Below the pieces are notes generated by a model. That model was given only the letters and a program-made list of their open reading frames with translations, was not told the DNA's origin and searched no databases. Shown in pieces: positions 46,441 to 59,298 of a stretch of 64,000 bases of DNA (the stretch's first letter is position 1; each line of letters begins with the position of its first letter). The DNA comes from Gibbula magus. Its lineage: Eukaryota; Mollusca; Gastropoda; Trochida; Trochidae. The DNA lies in the NCBI GenBank assembly GCA_936450465.1, contig OW388303.1:8153021-8217020 (forward strand), given 5' to 3'. A program made the position numbers and the translations under genes.

Positions 46441-46779
46441 CAAACCCACATTTATTGACACTCCTCTGCAGTATTTTTGATCACGTGGTAGACAATGACT
46501 TTGATAGCCAGAACAGTAAAAAGAACATTTTGCTGACATGCACAATTGAAAACTTTTGCTTCATTTCATGTGGAAATTTGAGTGCGCCTTTGGCATTCAC
46601 TCTGAATATTTTACAATATTTTCTTACGGGAAGTAAGGCGGCACCAATCATGTTTCTCCTTCAGGGTCGTACAAAACCAACACTAATTAGATAACATCTG
46701 TACCCCCAATAGATGTAGAAAACAGGGATCAGTGATGGTGTTTTTCGATAACAACAAGAAGGTTGAACGCAATTAGAAT

Positions 46780-48054
46780 GTGACATTGAACTATAAAACT
46801 AGATGTAGCGTGACAACAAATCATATATTCATACAGAATCCAGCGTGCAACATCCAAACAAATCTCACATTTTCCCCTTTCCAGTGGTTACACAACTTTG
46901 ACATTTGCAGAAACTTGGACCCCCTGCTCGATCAACTTTCAAAAAATTGCAGTGAACTATTGAATGTCTTCAATGACTTCTTACAGACACGAATAGATTA
47001 CATAGCAGCAGATCAGTCAAGTGTGAATGGTTACATTAAAGATTCAGTAGATTCCCAACAAGTTGAGCAATGTCCCAAAGAAACTCACATGACCCCTACA
47101 CTTTCATGCACACTTGCCACCCAGCTTACCCACCAAATATCACTCTTGGTGACCCACTTATGGTCAACCCCAATGGTTACCAAAATGTGGATTGTGTGTT
47201 AACTTCCATTGCAAATCAGACAGGAATGGGGAGGGATAGATCTTGGGTGACACTTGGTTGCGATGGGTCTCCATATAACATTGTGTCAAACATAATCGAC
47301 AAATGGATGGTCTGTCCAGTCTGTAAGTCAGAGTTCAAGGGAGGCAAACAAAAGGTTATTGACCACATCAATACATGTCATCCTCATACAGACATCAGCC
47401 TTAGGGAATGTTTCAAGTATCCCGGCATGTGTGTTGTGCCAGGCTTCCGGCATTTAGAAACTCTTGTGGAAACCATTTCTGAAACACACTGCCATTTTGA
47501 ATGGATTTAGATCCCCGAATGCTTTGAAATGTGCCCAAGCATGTACGAACCATCATAAATCCTGGCAATTCATCATGATTTTCATGTCTGAATCCCTTGA
47601 CGAGCTCCTGCTCCCATTCATCAGAGCTAACATGCAGAGTAATTAGCTAAACGTACAAAACGTCTTGGAACACATTGAGCTATCAAAGAATCCCATACAC
47701 AGGTTCATCTGGAAAGTTTTATCTCACTTTGTAAAACCACTGTTCATTTTCCGAGCTGCAGTTCGTAGGAACAACCCTGCCATGATTTTGGCATCCAAGC
47801 ATGTAATTTCTGATCTTTTATATGGGATGAATAACACCACATATCAACAGATAGTCTTCAGAGATGAAGCACTGCGCTGCTTGGCACCTCCGGAAGTATT
47901 GATACACATTCAGCAATGCGAGGTCGTTTCCCAAACAGGACAAGAGCAAAGCCGAAGGTGTGACTTTGTGTTGGAATCATGGAACAGACGTATTAAGATG
48001 TGGATACCACCGGGGGGACCCAGTGAGCAGACATGGCGTCGCAGAGAGACTTGA
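46780..48054 (+). pseudogene. DUF6589-type transposon protein, broken
   Basis: Three frame segments give the characteristic order: 'TLGCDGSPYNIVSNII' with a CxxC zinc pair (CPVCKSEF) and 'HINTCHP', then 'NHHKSWQFIMIFM' and 'DELLLPFIRANM', then 'FRAAVRRNNPAMIL' and 'DFVLESWNRRIKMWIPPGGP'. Invertebrate DUF6589 proteins share these blocks. A frameshift near 47100, another near 47490 and an in-frame stop at 47644 mark it as a pseudogene. The upstream part from 46780 is in the first frame. No inverted repeats were found around it. Confidence 0.75.
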
Positions 48055-48545
48055 GCAGGTATACTCATGATAATATATCAATAAGTCTACAGGTCCTTAA
48101 ACTATGACATTCACGCATTAGATAATTCAAAAGTAGGTAATTATCGCATTTCCCAATGAAACAGATGTTCTTATTTGCAACAACAACCAAAATATATTAG
48201 TTTTCCAATAAAACCCAGAATGAGGTTGAGAGCAAGCTAACACGCTCGTGACTTGCCACTCAGGGATTATCTCAAAATGAGAAAAGGCTATTTTCAATAC
48301 AACACATATATTGGTTCTTTTTCGCATTGTAGTCAACACTTTAATCTCTGTATATGATAGTGTATGCTTATTTAAAGCATATAATACATAATGAAGTTGA
48401 ACATTTAGTAATTTGTTTCATTTGGGTCACATAATGATTGTTTTATCGCCTTACTTTTGAGACAGTCCCTGAATTTCTAATTGGCTTCACTTCTTCACAC
48501 CAAACTTTTTTTGAAAGATAAAAATATAACACAACCGAATTAAAT
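48055..48545. other. No gene seen
   Basis: AT-rich spacer between the DUF6589 remnant and the PHD-like ORF; the minus-strand frame at 48127-48339 has no motif. Confidence 0.4.
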
Positions 48546-48980
48546 TTACTTCTTTATGTATAAACCATTGTGATGAAGACAATACATTTTTAAAGGTTTC
48601 AAGTTCCGGGGTGTCGTTATGTGAACTCCCAAACAAGAAATATGACACCAATATCTGCACGTCGTGTCAGCATCATGGTCACAACCGACCCATTCCTTAA
48701 GTCGTGGGTCGGATGGGTCATATGGTACCTGACACAATGGGCAGATATTGGTACCACCTTCGACTTCTTTTCCTTTTATTGATTGTTTGTTCACATGTTT
48801 TTGGCATTTCTGGTCTTGCTGATGTGGATGTTGATGGCTGAGTGATTTTTGGGCAGTCTTGTATTACAGTTGCGGTGGGGAGAGGTGTTTGGGAAGCAGA
48901 TGGTTTATCTATTGGGATATGGCTGGGAGGGGGGATGCTAATTGTCCTGGTATGCATCGGTTCTGCTCCCTCTGGAACCT
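48546..48980 (-). CDS. PHD-like zinc-finger ORF, partial gene
   Basis: The end of the gene encodes 'NICPLCQVPYDPS', 'EWVGCDHDADTTCRYWCH' and 'ISCLGV...YCLHH', a Cys/His ladder resembling a PHD finger, ending at a stop at 48546. Upstream a Pro/Ser/Thr-rich segment (48790-48980) is in another frame, preceded by a plausible splice acceptor ('atcattgcag' before gttccagagg at about 48980). The frame change near 48790 is either a mutation or an unseen intron. It could be a host gene terminus or part of another transposon. Confidence 0.5.
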
Positions 48981-49481
48981 GCAATGATATGTGTAATAAA
49001 TACAGTACATAGATGCTAGTAATAGGTTGTGAAGTCAATTAATCTTATTTTAATTGTCACATACTTACGCCATATTTTCCTTCAAAAAAATAGATACTAA
49101 TGCGCCCCACCGCCCTCGGCACAAAACTGAAAAAACACCTCGGCTCCGGTGACCGTAACAAAGTCTTGGATCTAAAAGGAACGAAATTGTGATTTTATAT
49201 TGTTACATTGAAAATTACCCATTAAGAGGACCAATTTATTTAACATAAGATTTGAGAGTGCCGAGGATGTCTAAATTTTTATAAACGGGTTTTGATATAC
49301 TTTATATCAGACTACGCGAGTTTGAGATTATATTTATCATATTCATTCTTCATTACATGAAAACTGTACTGTGACGTCATCTGGTTTATGACTTTAGAAT
49401 TGTGATGTCACTACTCCATAATGTACAAGCATTGTGATATTGACGGTGGCAGGGTATTGTAAAACTAATATTTACATTTAG

Positions 49482-50298
49482 ATGCGCGAGAGTGTGTACC
49501 AGGAGCTCGGCATTCAAGACACATATTCCTTCTCCATCAAATCAAGAAGTTTGGCTCCCGAAATTATGGGGTGGCTTTCGTGGATTAAAACGGTAAACTA
49601 CTTGGATGATCCACAACAGGAGAGGCTTCACACCGGTAAGAGAATACTTAGTACAAGTATACCTCATAACCATACATATACATTAACGTTGAATTGGATA
49701 CTTTATTGCATCAAAAGCAAATTTTAGAGGACCTCATAAATATTCGTATTATTTATAATATTATGCATACCTAAGTATTTACGTGATTCGACATTGATAT
49801 GTACAGGATAAGTAGAGAATGTTCCGCCCTTAATTATACGATTATGTCAGTTTTTAATAATACATACGTTCATATTGAAGTACTTAACTAATTAAATGAT
49901 ATTGAATTGTTGAAATTTGGATCCTATGTTGATAACAGAATGAAGGCACTGAAGGGAGATTTCAGCCGGCGAGGAACCCCTCTGAGGCGAATTTATATTA
50001 CGCCAGAGGAAAGGCAGTCCAAGGAGAGGACAGAGATGAAAACTAAAGATGAACTAATTGCCTTGATCGAGTTGAAATTGCAACAGAATGGTGTAAGTTT
50101 CTGATGAACGTTGAACAATTAAATAGATGTGTTAACTTTGAATGATGATTAATTTCACGATTTATATAATTGATGTCAAGCTGGCGGAAGAGTTGAACAA
50201 GAAGTGGAAGGAGGCTAAGCGTGGCAACAAGGGTGGCATTCTTGCCTTCTACATGGGACTCATTGAGGCAATTGAAGAGAAGAACGTGTCAGAAGAAG
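49482..50298 (+). CDS. Exon-like ORFs of an unidentified gene (partial)
   Basis: Three open segments have splice-like borders: 49482-49635 (acceptor tttacatttag, donor gtaaga), 49939-50092 (acceptor gataacag, donor gtaagt) and 50181-50298 (acceptor gatgtcaag, donor gtacga). Segments two and three join in phase 0 and encode a charged, helical stretch ('KTKDELIALIELKLQQNG', 'LAEELNKKWKEAKRG'). Segment one does not join segment two in phase, so an exon is missing or it belongs elsewhere. GC content is higher than in the surroundings. Family unknown. Confidence 0.45.
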
Positions 50299-50349
50299 GT
50301 ACGAAAAAAGTAATTACATGGAAGTTTACTTTTGATATATAGGATAATA

Positions 50350-51464
50350 TAAACAAACCGCTTTTATCAAGGTGGCTTTTCTCTTGTGAAAACTTTTGGC
50401 TCTGTCCATATGATTATCCATGTATTCCTGTCCTCTCGGGCCCGTGTGGTGGACCCCTTTCTTGACCTTTTCATGGACTGGTGGATTGTTAGTCTGGCCA
50501 TTTAGCCTGTTTGGCTTTACCAAGCAGACTCAGTGTTCTATTCTGTATTATATGTAATTCATTTAATTATTTATTAACCCCATGTAGTTGTTGAAAAGAA
50601 AAATTCAATAATGCAATGTGATTATAAGAATAATATTTTCATTAGTGCTTACACTCTGCGAGTAAAATAACATTAAGGTCCGAAATTGAAATGTTAAGGG
50701 ACCGTTAGAATATGTTAATATGTCGAAGTCGTACTTGAGACTGTATGTTAAGATATAGAAATCATAAATATGTAGTAGAATTGGTGAATATTTGCCATAC
50801 TCAACGTCAAAGATGATAAAGAATGAAAACTGAAGCGGTTCGTAGGATTAAATTATCATTTTAATGTACGAGTTACGTCCCTTGATTGAACTAAATATGG
50901 CCCTTTCGGTCCTCCGTAGATTTGTGTACTTTGGCTGATGAGTAGTTATTTGCAGCCATTGCGAGTTTGACAAGAGGTAGACGCATGCTTGCCGGCGGAG
51001 AGTGAACGATTACGAGCAATGTATGAGGTGAAATTTGAGATCTTATTGTAAATATTGATTAAACTAGGGCCATTTTTGACCAGAATGTTTGATATAGTGG
51101 TTGTCTTCATCACCAACGTAGATTTTAATGAGGCAAAGTTTCGCTATCACTGCAGGCTGTGTGTTGACTGGGAATACGGTAGTGTGCAAAAGTAAGCTTA
51201 CAATCCTTTGAGGTTCAGAACAAACGCCGCAGGCAGGGAAATTGCGTTTTTTTAGAGGCAGATTTGGGCCTGTTTTTAACACCTCAGTTGAGTCCTTACA
51301 CACCACATAGGGGGTATCCCCAACCTGTATAGCACCGTATCTACGCCCACGCGTTGTTATCCATGTAACTATTTATTGTTTTCCTTTTGGCATTTGTAAT
51401 AAACTCTCGAGGGTACCCAAATAGTTTGTTTTATCTGAGCACCACAGTCACTTTGTGACAATCT
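50350..51464. other. No gene seen
   Basis: Possibly the continuing intron or downstream region of the exon-like ORFs at 49482-50298. No further exon with good borders was found. Confidence 0.35.
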
Positions 51465-51990
51465 CTGTCAATACAGTATGCTTACGTTACACAAAACTTA
51501 TTGAAAACGAATGAGTATGACGTTTTCATTTATTAAACTTGCTGAATAAAAGTTAGGATAAACCTTTTAACATTTATAATAATGTTGTGTCAACTGGTTC
51601 TTCAAAAGGAAACGAATCCAGTGGGGTATGTTGATGCTTTCCAGATAATGCATGTGCTTACTTCAGCTTACCTTTCAACGGTTTTTAAAAAAGATAGTTT
51701 TTGTAAAACATTTTTGTTAGAGTGGAGAAGACGTGTGAAACACTGAAACTCCCGAATATAAACATATTTGTAATTGAAATATCAAAGTGTTCTCAATGTA
51801 TAAAGTAGTCCTGCTACCAGAGGTATCAGGTATTAAAAGTTTATTTATGGCCAAGTTTAAAGTTTAGAAAAATGCTTCCAAGTCTCGGGTAAACACTCAT
51901 AACCTCATCAGAAAGGTCTTTTCACATTGGATGAATAAGTATCGAAGGCCTGACCTGCCACCAAATAATAGTTATGGCTAAGGTTTAGCA
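51465..51990. repeat. Dispersed duplication, copy 2 (pair at 31090-32115)
   Basis: Same-strand partner of 31090-32115 with an internal deletion of about 500 bp. It continues to about 52150 in the 'gttatggctaagg' degenerate repeat, closing with 'cggacagactgacggcca'. Confidence 0.8.
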
Positions 51991-52149
51991 TTTCGCAAAA
52001 TGCTTCCTGTGCTGTGGCCAAAGTCGCAGTGTAAAAACTTCTGACCTCATCCGAAAGATTTCCCACCAATGAATGTGAAATATCAAAGGCCTATCACTGA
52101 ACAATCGAACATTATGGCTAGATGAAGGTTTTACGGACAGACTGACGGC

Positions 52150-54234
52150 CAGGTGAAAACAATATTTTCCGAGAACAGGACGATTATCTGGGTCACAATG
52201 TTTTTAAAGAGAAAATACACGTCGTTTTGGAGTATATACTCTCTCCATTCTGAGAAACGTAGCAGGTGCCTTTTAGAACCCCTGCCTACAGCTAGAACTC
52301 GTCCATTTAACATCCGCATTGTCAACATTCAATCTCGGCATCAGTCAACAAAACACCCATTACCATAGTTTACAACGCTTCATTGACTACGTTCTGCACA
52401 TAAAGACACGCATGCAATATTGATATAAGAATTATGATGTTTCAAAGAAGAAAAAGGTCAATTTAAACATATTGAAATTTATTAAATTAAAGTAAATGGC
52501 TTCATTATATTAAATACTGTGTCGGTAGTCATTGGTAAAATATCATACACTGTAAACCTATATTTGTTGATATTTAATGATTGCTTGCTGACAATACATT
52601 GTGTTGCATGTCTTTGCTGTGCTCATTACTACAAAGAAGATATTTGACATTTCCTGTCGAATACAACGTTTATCTCATCAAGTGAAGAAGAACTGTAAAT
52701 ATTAAAGTTCTACTTTGAGATAAGATATACATGGTATTTGACGAGAAATATTGAATGTTCTATTTATTAGATTTACGAAATATACATCGTTTGTAAATGA
52801 ATATTGGTTCCAGTCGGTACATGACCAAAACAGTGACTCTGTAAGAAAGTCATTTTGAGTGGAGCATATCTCCAAAACTAAACATGCTAGCTTCACCAAA
52901 CTTGCTACACATGTCAACCATGGTTACTAGATATGCCTGTGTATCTGAATTTAATTTTTGGCGGTTTCTATGGCATCAAACCCCCACATGATAATCCTTC
53001 CCTTTTGGCTATTGCAATTAAAACCTGTTTTCATACAAGGCCTATATTATTCGTGTTATCTTATACTGTCAAAAGTTTATTTGTACATTCCATATTCATT
53101 CAATTTTGAACACGTGTAACTATATTTGGAAGCGGAGGTATGCAAGCTGAGCTCTCTTCTACTCTTGTATCCACCTGATAAAGGATATATTTCGAACCGT
53201 CGCGTATTTTCACATTAAAGAAGTTATCCAGAAAATCTTCCAGTTTTTATATTTTAGAAAAATGGCCTCTCTCCGAATAACAAACCACACCCATTCTATA
53301 TATTTCCATTATAATTATCATGGAATTCTAAATTTACACAAACAATTAATTGATTTACTTTTCCTTTTGAAGTGATGATTATATAACATCCTGATCGAAA
53401 TCAAGTTTCAATTTTCTATCCACTATCAGGAACCTGCTTTCCTTCATGTTTTACAATACGAATGACAAAACTCCACCTAACAGCGTTTTAAAGAGTTGCG
53501 CAGTGATATTTCACCTGAAACGAACAATTTTAAAACTCCCTATGGATCAATCAAACGGCATGATCAGCATGGAGATTTGTTTCAGTCCCTTAATGGGATT
53601 CACTCTCAAAGCGAAGAAGCGGAGTTAACACTAATGAGTTTGGAGTTCAAATAGATATCCCAATGTCCGAGAACGATACTTGAAGCAACGATACATGTCT
53701 GTTTGTGCTTACTAACCTCTTTATACAACCATTGCTCTCGCATTTCGATTTTCTTTACCACATACTGTTGTCTAAAATGCAATTATCACATTCCAACATG
53801 CCTAATTATTGGTAATACTTGTTATAATTTGAGGGCAAATTAGTTTCTGTTTAAACCATTAAAGCTTTTTTTTTTATTATCTTAAATAACATTAATTATT
53901 ATATCAATATAATTAAGATATATACATATGAATATCAATGTAATGCTGCTGTAACATTATACTTATTGTATATCAATATAATTATAAAATATACATACCA
54001 ATATCAATGAAATGCTGCTGTAACATACTACATGTCGAATATCTGTGATATTCCAGGGTGTACATTTTCATTGAAAACGGGTGAAAGAGCCCCTGTAGAT
54101 AATGAAACCATCTAACCATCGTGATTTATAATGTCACACATTCATGGCACAATAATGATATCTTAAATGCAGTTAAAGGAATGATATACAACAATTTCTG
54201 CAAAATAAATTAAATATTCAATAACGGGGATTCC
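52150..54234. other. No gene seen
   Basis: AT-rich; 'atatcaatataattaagata' phrases near 53900-54000 repeat once ('atgctgctgtaaca' twice). Short frames without support. Confidence 0.4.
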
Positions 54235-54242
54235 ATGACGAT

Positions 54243-54689
54243 TAGGGCTGAGTATTGCACCAAATTTCGTATTGCGATATATTGCAATACATACAACCTG
54301 TATTGCAATACGTATTGCAATATATTGAGTGAACTCTATATTCAATTTTTATACAGTTTATGCAGTTTAAACATGACACATTTAGTAAAAAGCCTTTCAA
54401 ATCTTTCGAAAAATAGACCATTAGTCAAAATGTTAAATTAATTTTGAAGGCATGTATTTAGAAAACATTTGTAATACAGTTTAACACACATTCTTGCACC
54501 CCCAAAAAATTAGTTACTATTAGTTATTAGTTAAGCTGATAACTATGCCTAAAAACAAGATATAAGAATAAATTTCACTAAAAAAATGTTGGGGCGATAT
54601 ATCGCGATATTGAAAATCGTATTGCAATAATTGTATTGCACAGTCTGTATTGCAATATGTTGGTATTGCGATAATATTGCTCAGCCTTA
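54243..54689. mobile_element. hAT-type MITE, 447 bp
   Basis: Starts TAGGGCTGAG and ends CTCAGCCTTA (imperfect inverted repeats), with inner 'gcgatat / attgcaatac' repeats. It is flanked by a perfect 8-bp duplication atgacgat (54235-54242 and 54690-54697). An 8-bp duplication and a '(C/T)AGGGCTG' end are hallmarks of hAT elements. The small frames inside are not genes. Confidence 0.92.
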
Positions 54690-54697
54690 ATGACGAT

Positions 54698-55704
54698 GAT
54701 ATTGGGAGGCCTTAATCAAGGGGGAAAATGACTACTTTTAACAGTTCAGTTGCATCAACATTCAGTTGGAGAACTTGTCTTCCAATAAATAGAATTGAGT
54801 GTGAAATGAAAGTTTTACACGATAGTCATGGCTGAAAAACATTATTTACATCAAATTGATCAAGTTGATTTGAACTAGTGAACCATGGGTGATACTGGAC
54901 CAGTATCAGGGTACAATAGAGGTAATGGCAACATGCATAGGCAAAGTTGTAATCTTAGCAATCAACTAAGGCATAATGCAGGGGCAATTCAAGAAATGAT
55001 TATTAATGATTAATGGCATGGCATATAAACATAAAATAAATATACATTAGGAATGCTTGCGCAAGGTAATTAAACCTTAGATAACTGTTAGATAATGTTA
55101 CCCAGTGCATTGTCATAATGATTTGCTCTAAGGGACAGTTGAATAATTAGGGAGAGGTGGGTGGGGAACAATAAAACAAGCATGTGCATGGCAAGGCAGG
55201 AAGGGTAAAACTGACTGGACAAAGGGGGCCAGCTACTGAGAGCAGGGAAATATGATTAAAATATTTAATTTTTGGTTCTAACATGCTGTTTTAATAAAAC
55301 TTTCAATCAAATTATAATTATAATTCACGTTGTAAGATTTATAAAAAGTTTAATGAAAAAAAGAGCATGTGATAGTAGTGTCATAATTGCGCAATGATAC
55401 AGTGATAAAGTAGTACCGCAGTTTATTTTATGTAAACGTCAGAATATGAAGGTTATCCTTTTCATCTGTCATTATTGTGTTTATGAGAATGTATACCGGT
55501 CACACGAGAGCACCGGTCATCAGCAGAGAGCATATCACTTAAATTGCAAAGTCTGAATTTATATAATTAAGACTCCAGTTTCAATGTTCACAGCACTTTA
55601 AGTAGGAAATAAATATTCTGTTTACATAAAAGTTCAACTTATTTTCGAACAGGCACCATTTAAGGAATGCTTGTCATGACCTCATTCTATAGGTCTTTTA
55701 ATTG
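54698..55704. other. No gene seen
   Basis: AT-rich spacer before the second copy of the large duplication. No repeats with clear ends. Confidence 0.4.
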
Positions 55705-56154
55705 TTATCACGACGTAGGTCATGTGTAAACTTACTGTTATGCACACAAGGTTGTAATTAACATACTTTCGATATATATTGCAAACAACCATTCTAGCAA
55801 CGCAAATTGTCATAGTTTATAGACGTGCATACTTGTTTGCGACGTCATTGTCACAAGAGATGTAGACCGTATTTTGGCTACGCAATTCAATGAAATAGAA
55901 TGGGTAATAAATACATTATAGCCTCGAAAGTGTGCAGTATGTCAGGAAATAGATACGTTCACAATACTTTCCTAATAGTAATATGACAAATTTCTACTGT
56001 TTCATGTTATGAAATATGACCTTTATCAATAACCTATTTCGGAGAAATAAAGTTCTCATATTGATGTTAATACATCACCATGCATACCTAGGAACTGACG
56101 GAATTGCTGCTGGAATTTGCAGTTCCAGTCATATACTACTTGCAATGTTATTAA

Positions 56155-56996
56155 AGAGCCATCACGGATGTTAGTGTTTCAAATTTTTTGAAAATATACT
56201 TATAACGTCATTCGCCAGAGAAATCTTTTATCTACAACATGGCATATGTTAAATAATTTTCATATCACGACAATGTATTTCAATTTGGTTCCAAGGAGAA
56301 GTATCACTTCGACTAGCGCGCGCTACGGGTATCTGACGTATATAAACAGAGTCCCCTTTTTTGCGTAATACGTACTACACAAACAGCAAGCGCTTCCGAA
56401 GCGTGAAGGCTCGTCTCTAGCGCAAGTCGCCATAACAACCCATATGTTGCACGTGCTGCACGTGTCGCTCTTGCAAAGTACCCTTGTCACACATTACTGA
56501 ATGTGACGATTGCTTTATAAACTATGTTTCTAAATGTCCTGAGAATATAAAAAAATATTTCCTGTTTAATGTTCTTTTTATTGAGATAAGATGAGCAAAT
56601 TATGACAAATTTTTACTCTCATTAATTATTAAAATCAAGAAAAATACCTAGATGGGTAAAATAATTATTCCAATGTCTGTAGCAAATACATAATTAAATG
56701 AAATGGTAAATAAATAACCGTCAAAAAATATATATATTTCGATTTCTTTCATTGCTCATATTTTTTGTTATTCTTTCGTGTCTTTGTTTACTGTGTGTGA
56801 GCTAGACCATAATGCTTTGCGCTTGAAAATAATAGACTGGATCTATATTTAGACTGGAAAACACCTTTATTAATTAATGCAATTTCTCGGCTTATTTTAA
56901 GTTGGAAAAATTAGGGGAAAAATTAAGTGTATTTATTTCACGGAGATAGATTTTTGGAAAATTTTTGATATTTTCATCAACATCCGTGATGGCTCT
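56155..56996. mobile_element. TTAA-target DNA element, complete (842 bp)
   Basis: 18-bp inverted repeats starting AGAGCCATCACGGATGTT, flanked by ttaa (56151-56154 and 56997-57000). It is the intact relative of the split element at 36029-41703. TTAA targets are used by piggyBac and Kolobok transposons; the end sequence does not settle which. No coding capacity. Confidence 0.9.
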
Positions 56997-57869
56997 TTAA
57001 GATATGAAGTAACAGAACTGAATTCAACAAATAAGATTGCATCGTTTTCCATCATTTATCCGTCAGTCATCTTTCCATTTGTCAATATATAAAGCAATGT
57101 ATTGTGCAATTTATATCCAAATATATACCGCTGTTAGATTATGTACATGTAATCTAAGTTTTAAAGTTTGAAAAATGCATTGAAACTTATATTTGCACAG
57201 ATTAAAACTAAAATTATTGCAGATAAATAACCATAAATGAGTATAGATTAAAACAGGAAATGGGCTATAATAGCTTAATCACATGTGGTCAAATCACAAG
57301 TTAGAAATATTGTATTAATTACGGGACTTGCTGTATCAATACATAATTATACATAAGGAACCGAGTGCAATTCAAGAAAAATAAGTTACTTTCCTGTCTT
57401 TCGGGAGTTTTTTTAAGTTAATGCATAAAATAGTAGACATGGCAGACTGTGAAAGGACACCGTTGAGAAGGGTTTTACTGTTAATAGATGCCAAACAAAT
57501 CAATTTGAAACTTAATTCATTTATCCTGGCATTTGACTGACAACTTGAAATGAAATGTTATATACTTGATGGCTTTTTCGGCAAAATGCCTGAAACTAAA
57601 TACACTGTTGATTCACCTAACTGTACCAAACTAAATATAACGTATTTGTTGTCTTTTCTGTTCATCTACCTCCGTCTGATACAACTATATGTATGATTTT
57701 CAAAACTTTTTCACTTTCAAACATTTTCTTTAAATTGACTTGATCGTCATCGTATGCTATTGTAATAACATAAGGCATATAAATTTATATAATAATTATT
57801 ATATAATTATAATCTATAATAATAATTATGTGCTGATGAAATGCCATTCAAATAGGAATAACTTACATT

Positions 57870-59298
57870 ATGTCTCCGCTTGATGTTAGATATTTTATTT
57901 TTAAACTTGTTACATGTACCTTGTTTGTTTTCCTTTTTCATAAGTGAATTATATCGTGAGATAATTTCTAGAGGAACACATGGAATTCAAAATGTACCCA
58001 GATTTTATAGAAATTCTAATCCTCCTTCTCGCTGACGATATTACTCAGATACTGTATTGGATTTACAGAAGCAATTAAATATCTTAGAAAATTACACTAA
58101 AGAATGGAATTTATCAGTTAATGTAACGAAAACAGAAATTGTAATCTTTAGAGGGGGCGAACCAGTCGCCGCAAGAGAATGTTGGCTCTATGATGGTAAT
58201 TTGATCAATATATCCAATCAGTATTCTTACTTCTTGTTTTCAGACAGAATTTAAGTAAATGTGCACAAAATTTAGCTTTACGTGAAAAAAAAGCTTTTGA
58301 ACAAGTTATATCAGTTTTATGCAAAGTTGGAACCATGTCACCCAATACATTTTTTTTTATTTAATACTCAGATTCAGCCCATTGTATTATATGGATCTGA
58401 AATTTGGAGTTTTCAGCGATTCGATTGTATAGAGACAATTAATCTTTTAGCCTGTAAAAAGTACCTTAATGTACGTCCAATGACACCTAATGGTATGGTA
58501 TATGGTGAATGTGGACGATTTCCTTTGTACATTAATTCCCAAATTAGATGTTTAGGATTTTAGTTTAAGATTCTAAACATGCATGAACAACATCTTCCGA
58601 AATTAGCCTATAATATGCTTTTAAATCTAGATAATTTAGGAAAACATTCTTAGGAGAACTGATATCAGGAATTTATTATTTTCCCATGGTTTGGTTTCAT
58701 ATGGATGTCTCAAACAATTGGTAACATGAACCTATTTATCAGTGCGTTTCATCGTAGATCAATATATATGTTTAATCATGAATGGTCATCGACCCTAGAT
58801 TCAAGCTCTCGATATGAATATTACCGGACTTTTAAAACGCTAATTCAGTCAGAAAACTATTTATAAATAATTACAACATACAGTTTAAGAACAATTTTCG
58901 TAAGGTTTCGTTTAGGTTACATTTAATGATTAATGAGGGAAGAAAATCGTCTATAGAGAAATACAGAAGAAGTTGTCCTTTATGTACAGAGAATGGAATG
59001 CATTTCACATTAGTATGTCCTTATAATGTCGAAAAACGACAAAAATATATACCTCCTCATTTTCTTGAAAAACAACCAAGGGATGTATGTATCCATGATG
59101 CAAACTAATAATGAAAATGTTATTGTCCAGTTGTATTTATATGTGAAGCATACTTTAGCCAAAATAGACATTCTTATCAAACAAATGGTATACCCTTGAA
59201 TACTTATGTAAATATATAGCAATGTTAATATACCACTGTAACTCTTCTGTATATGGGCCGGAGGCCTTTCACACAATAAACATCTTTTGACTTTGACT
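57870..59298 (+). pseudogene. LINE (non-LTR) reverse transcriptase, 5'-truncated
   Basis: Begins in the RT around 'ILLLADDITQ' (catalytic DD, near 58025-58045), continues 'LNILENYTKEWNLSVNVTKT' and 'IQPIVLYGSEIWSF', and ends in a CX2CX6HX4C knuckle ('CPLCTENGMHFTLVC', about 58974-59020). The 3' end is 'atgggccggaggcc...aataaacatcttttgac' near 59250-59298. Frameshifts and stops break it in at least three places. This resembles Jockey/I-group LINE 3' halves. The duplicate at 14240-14280 shows the site without it. Confidence 0.8.
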
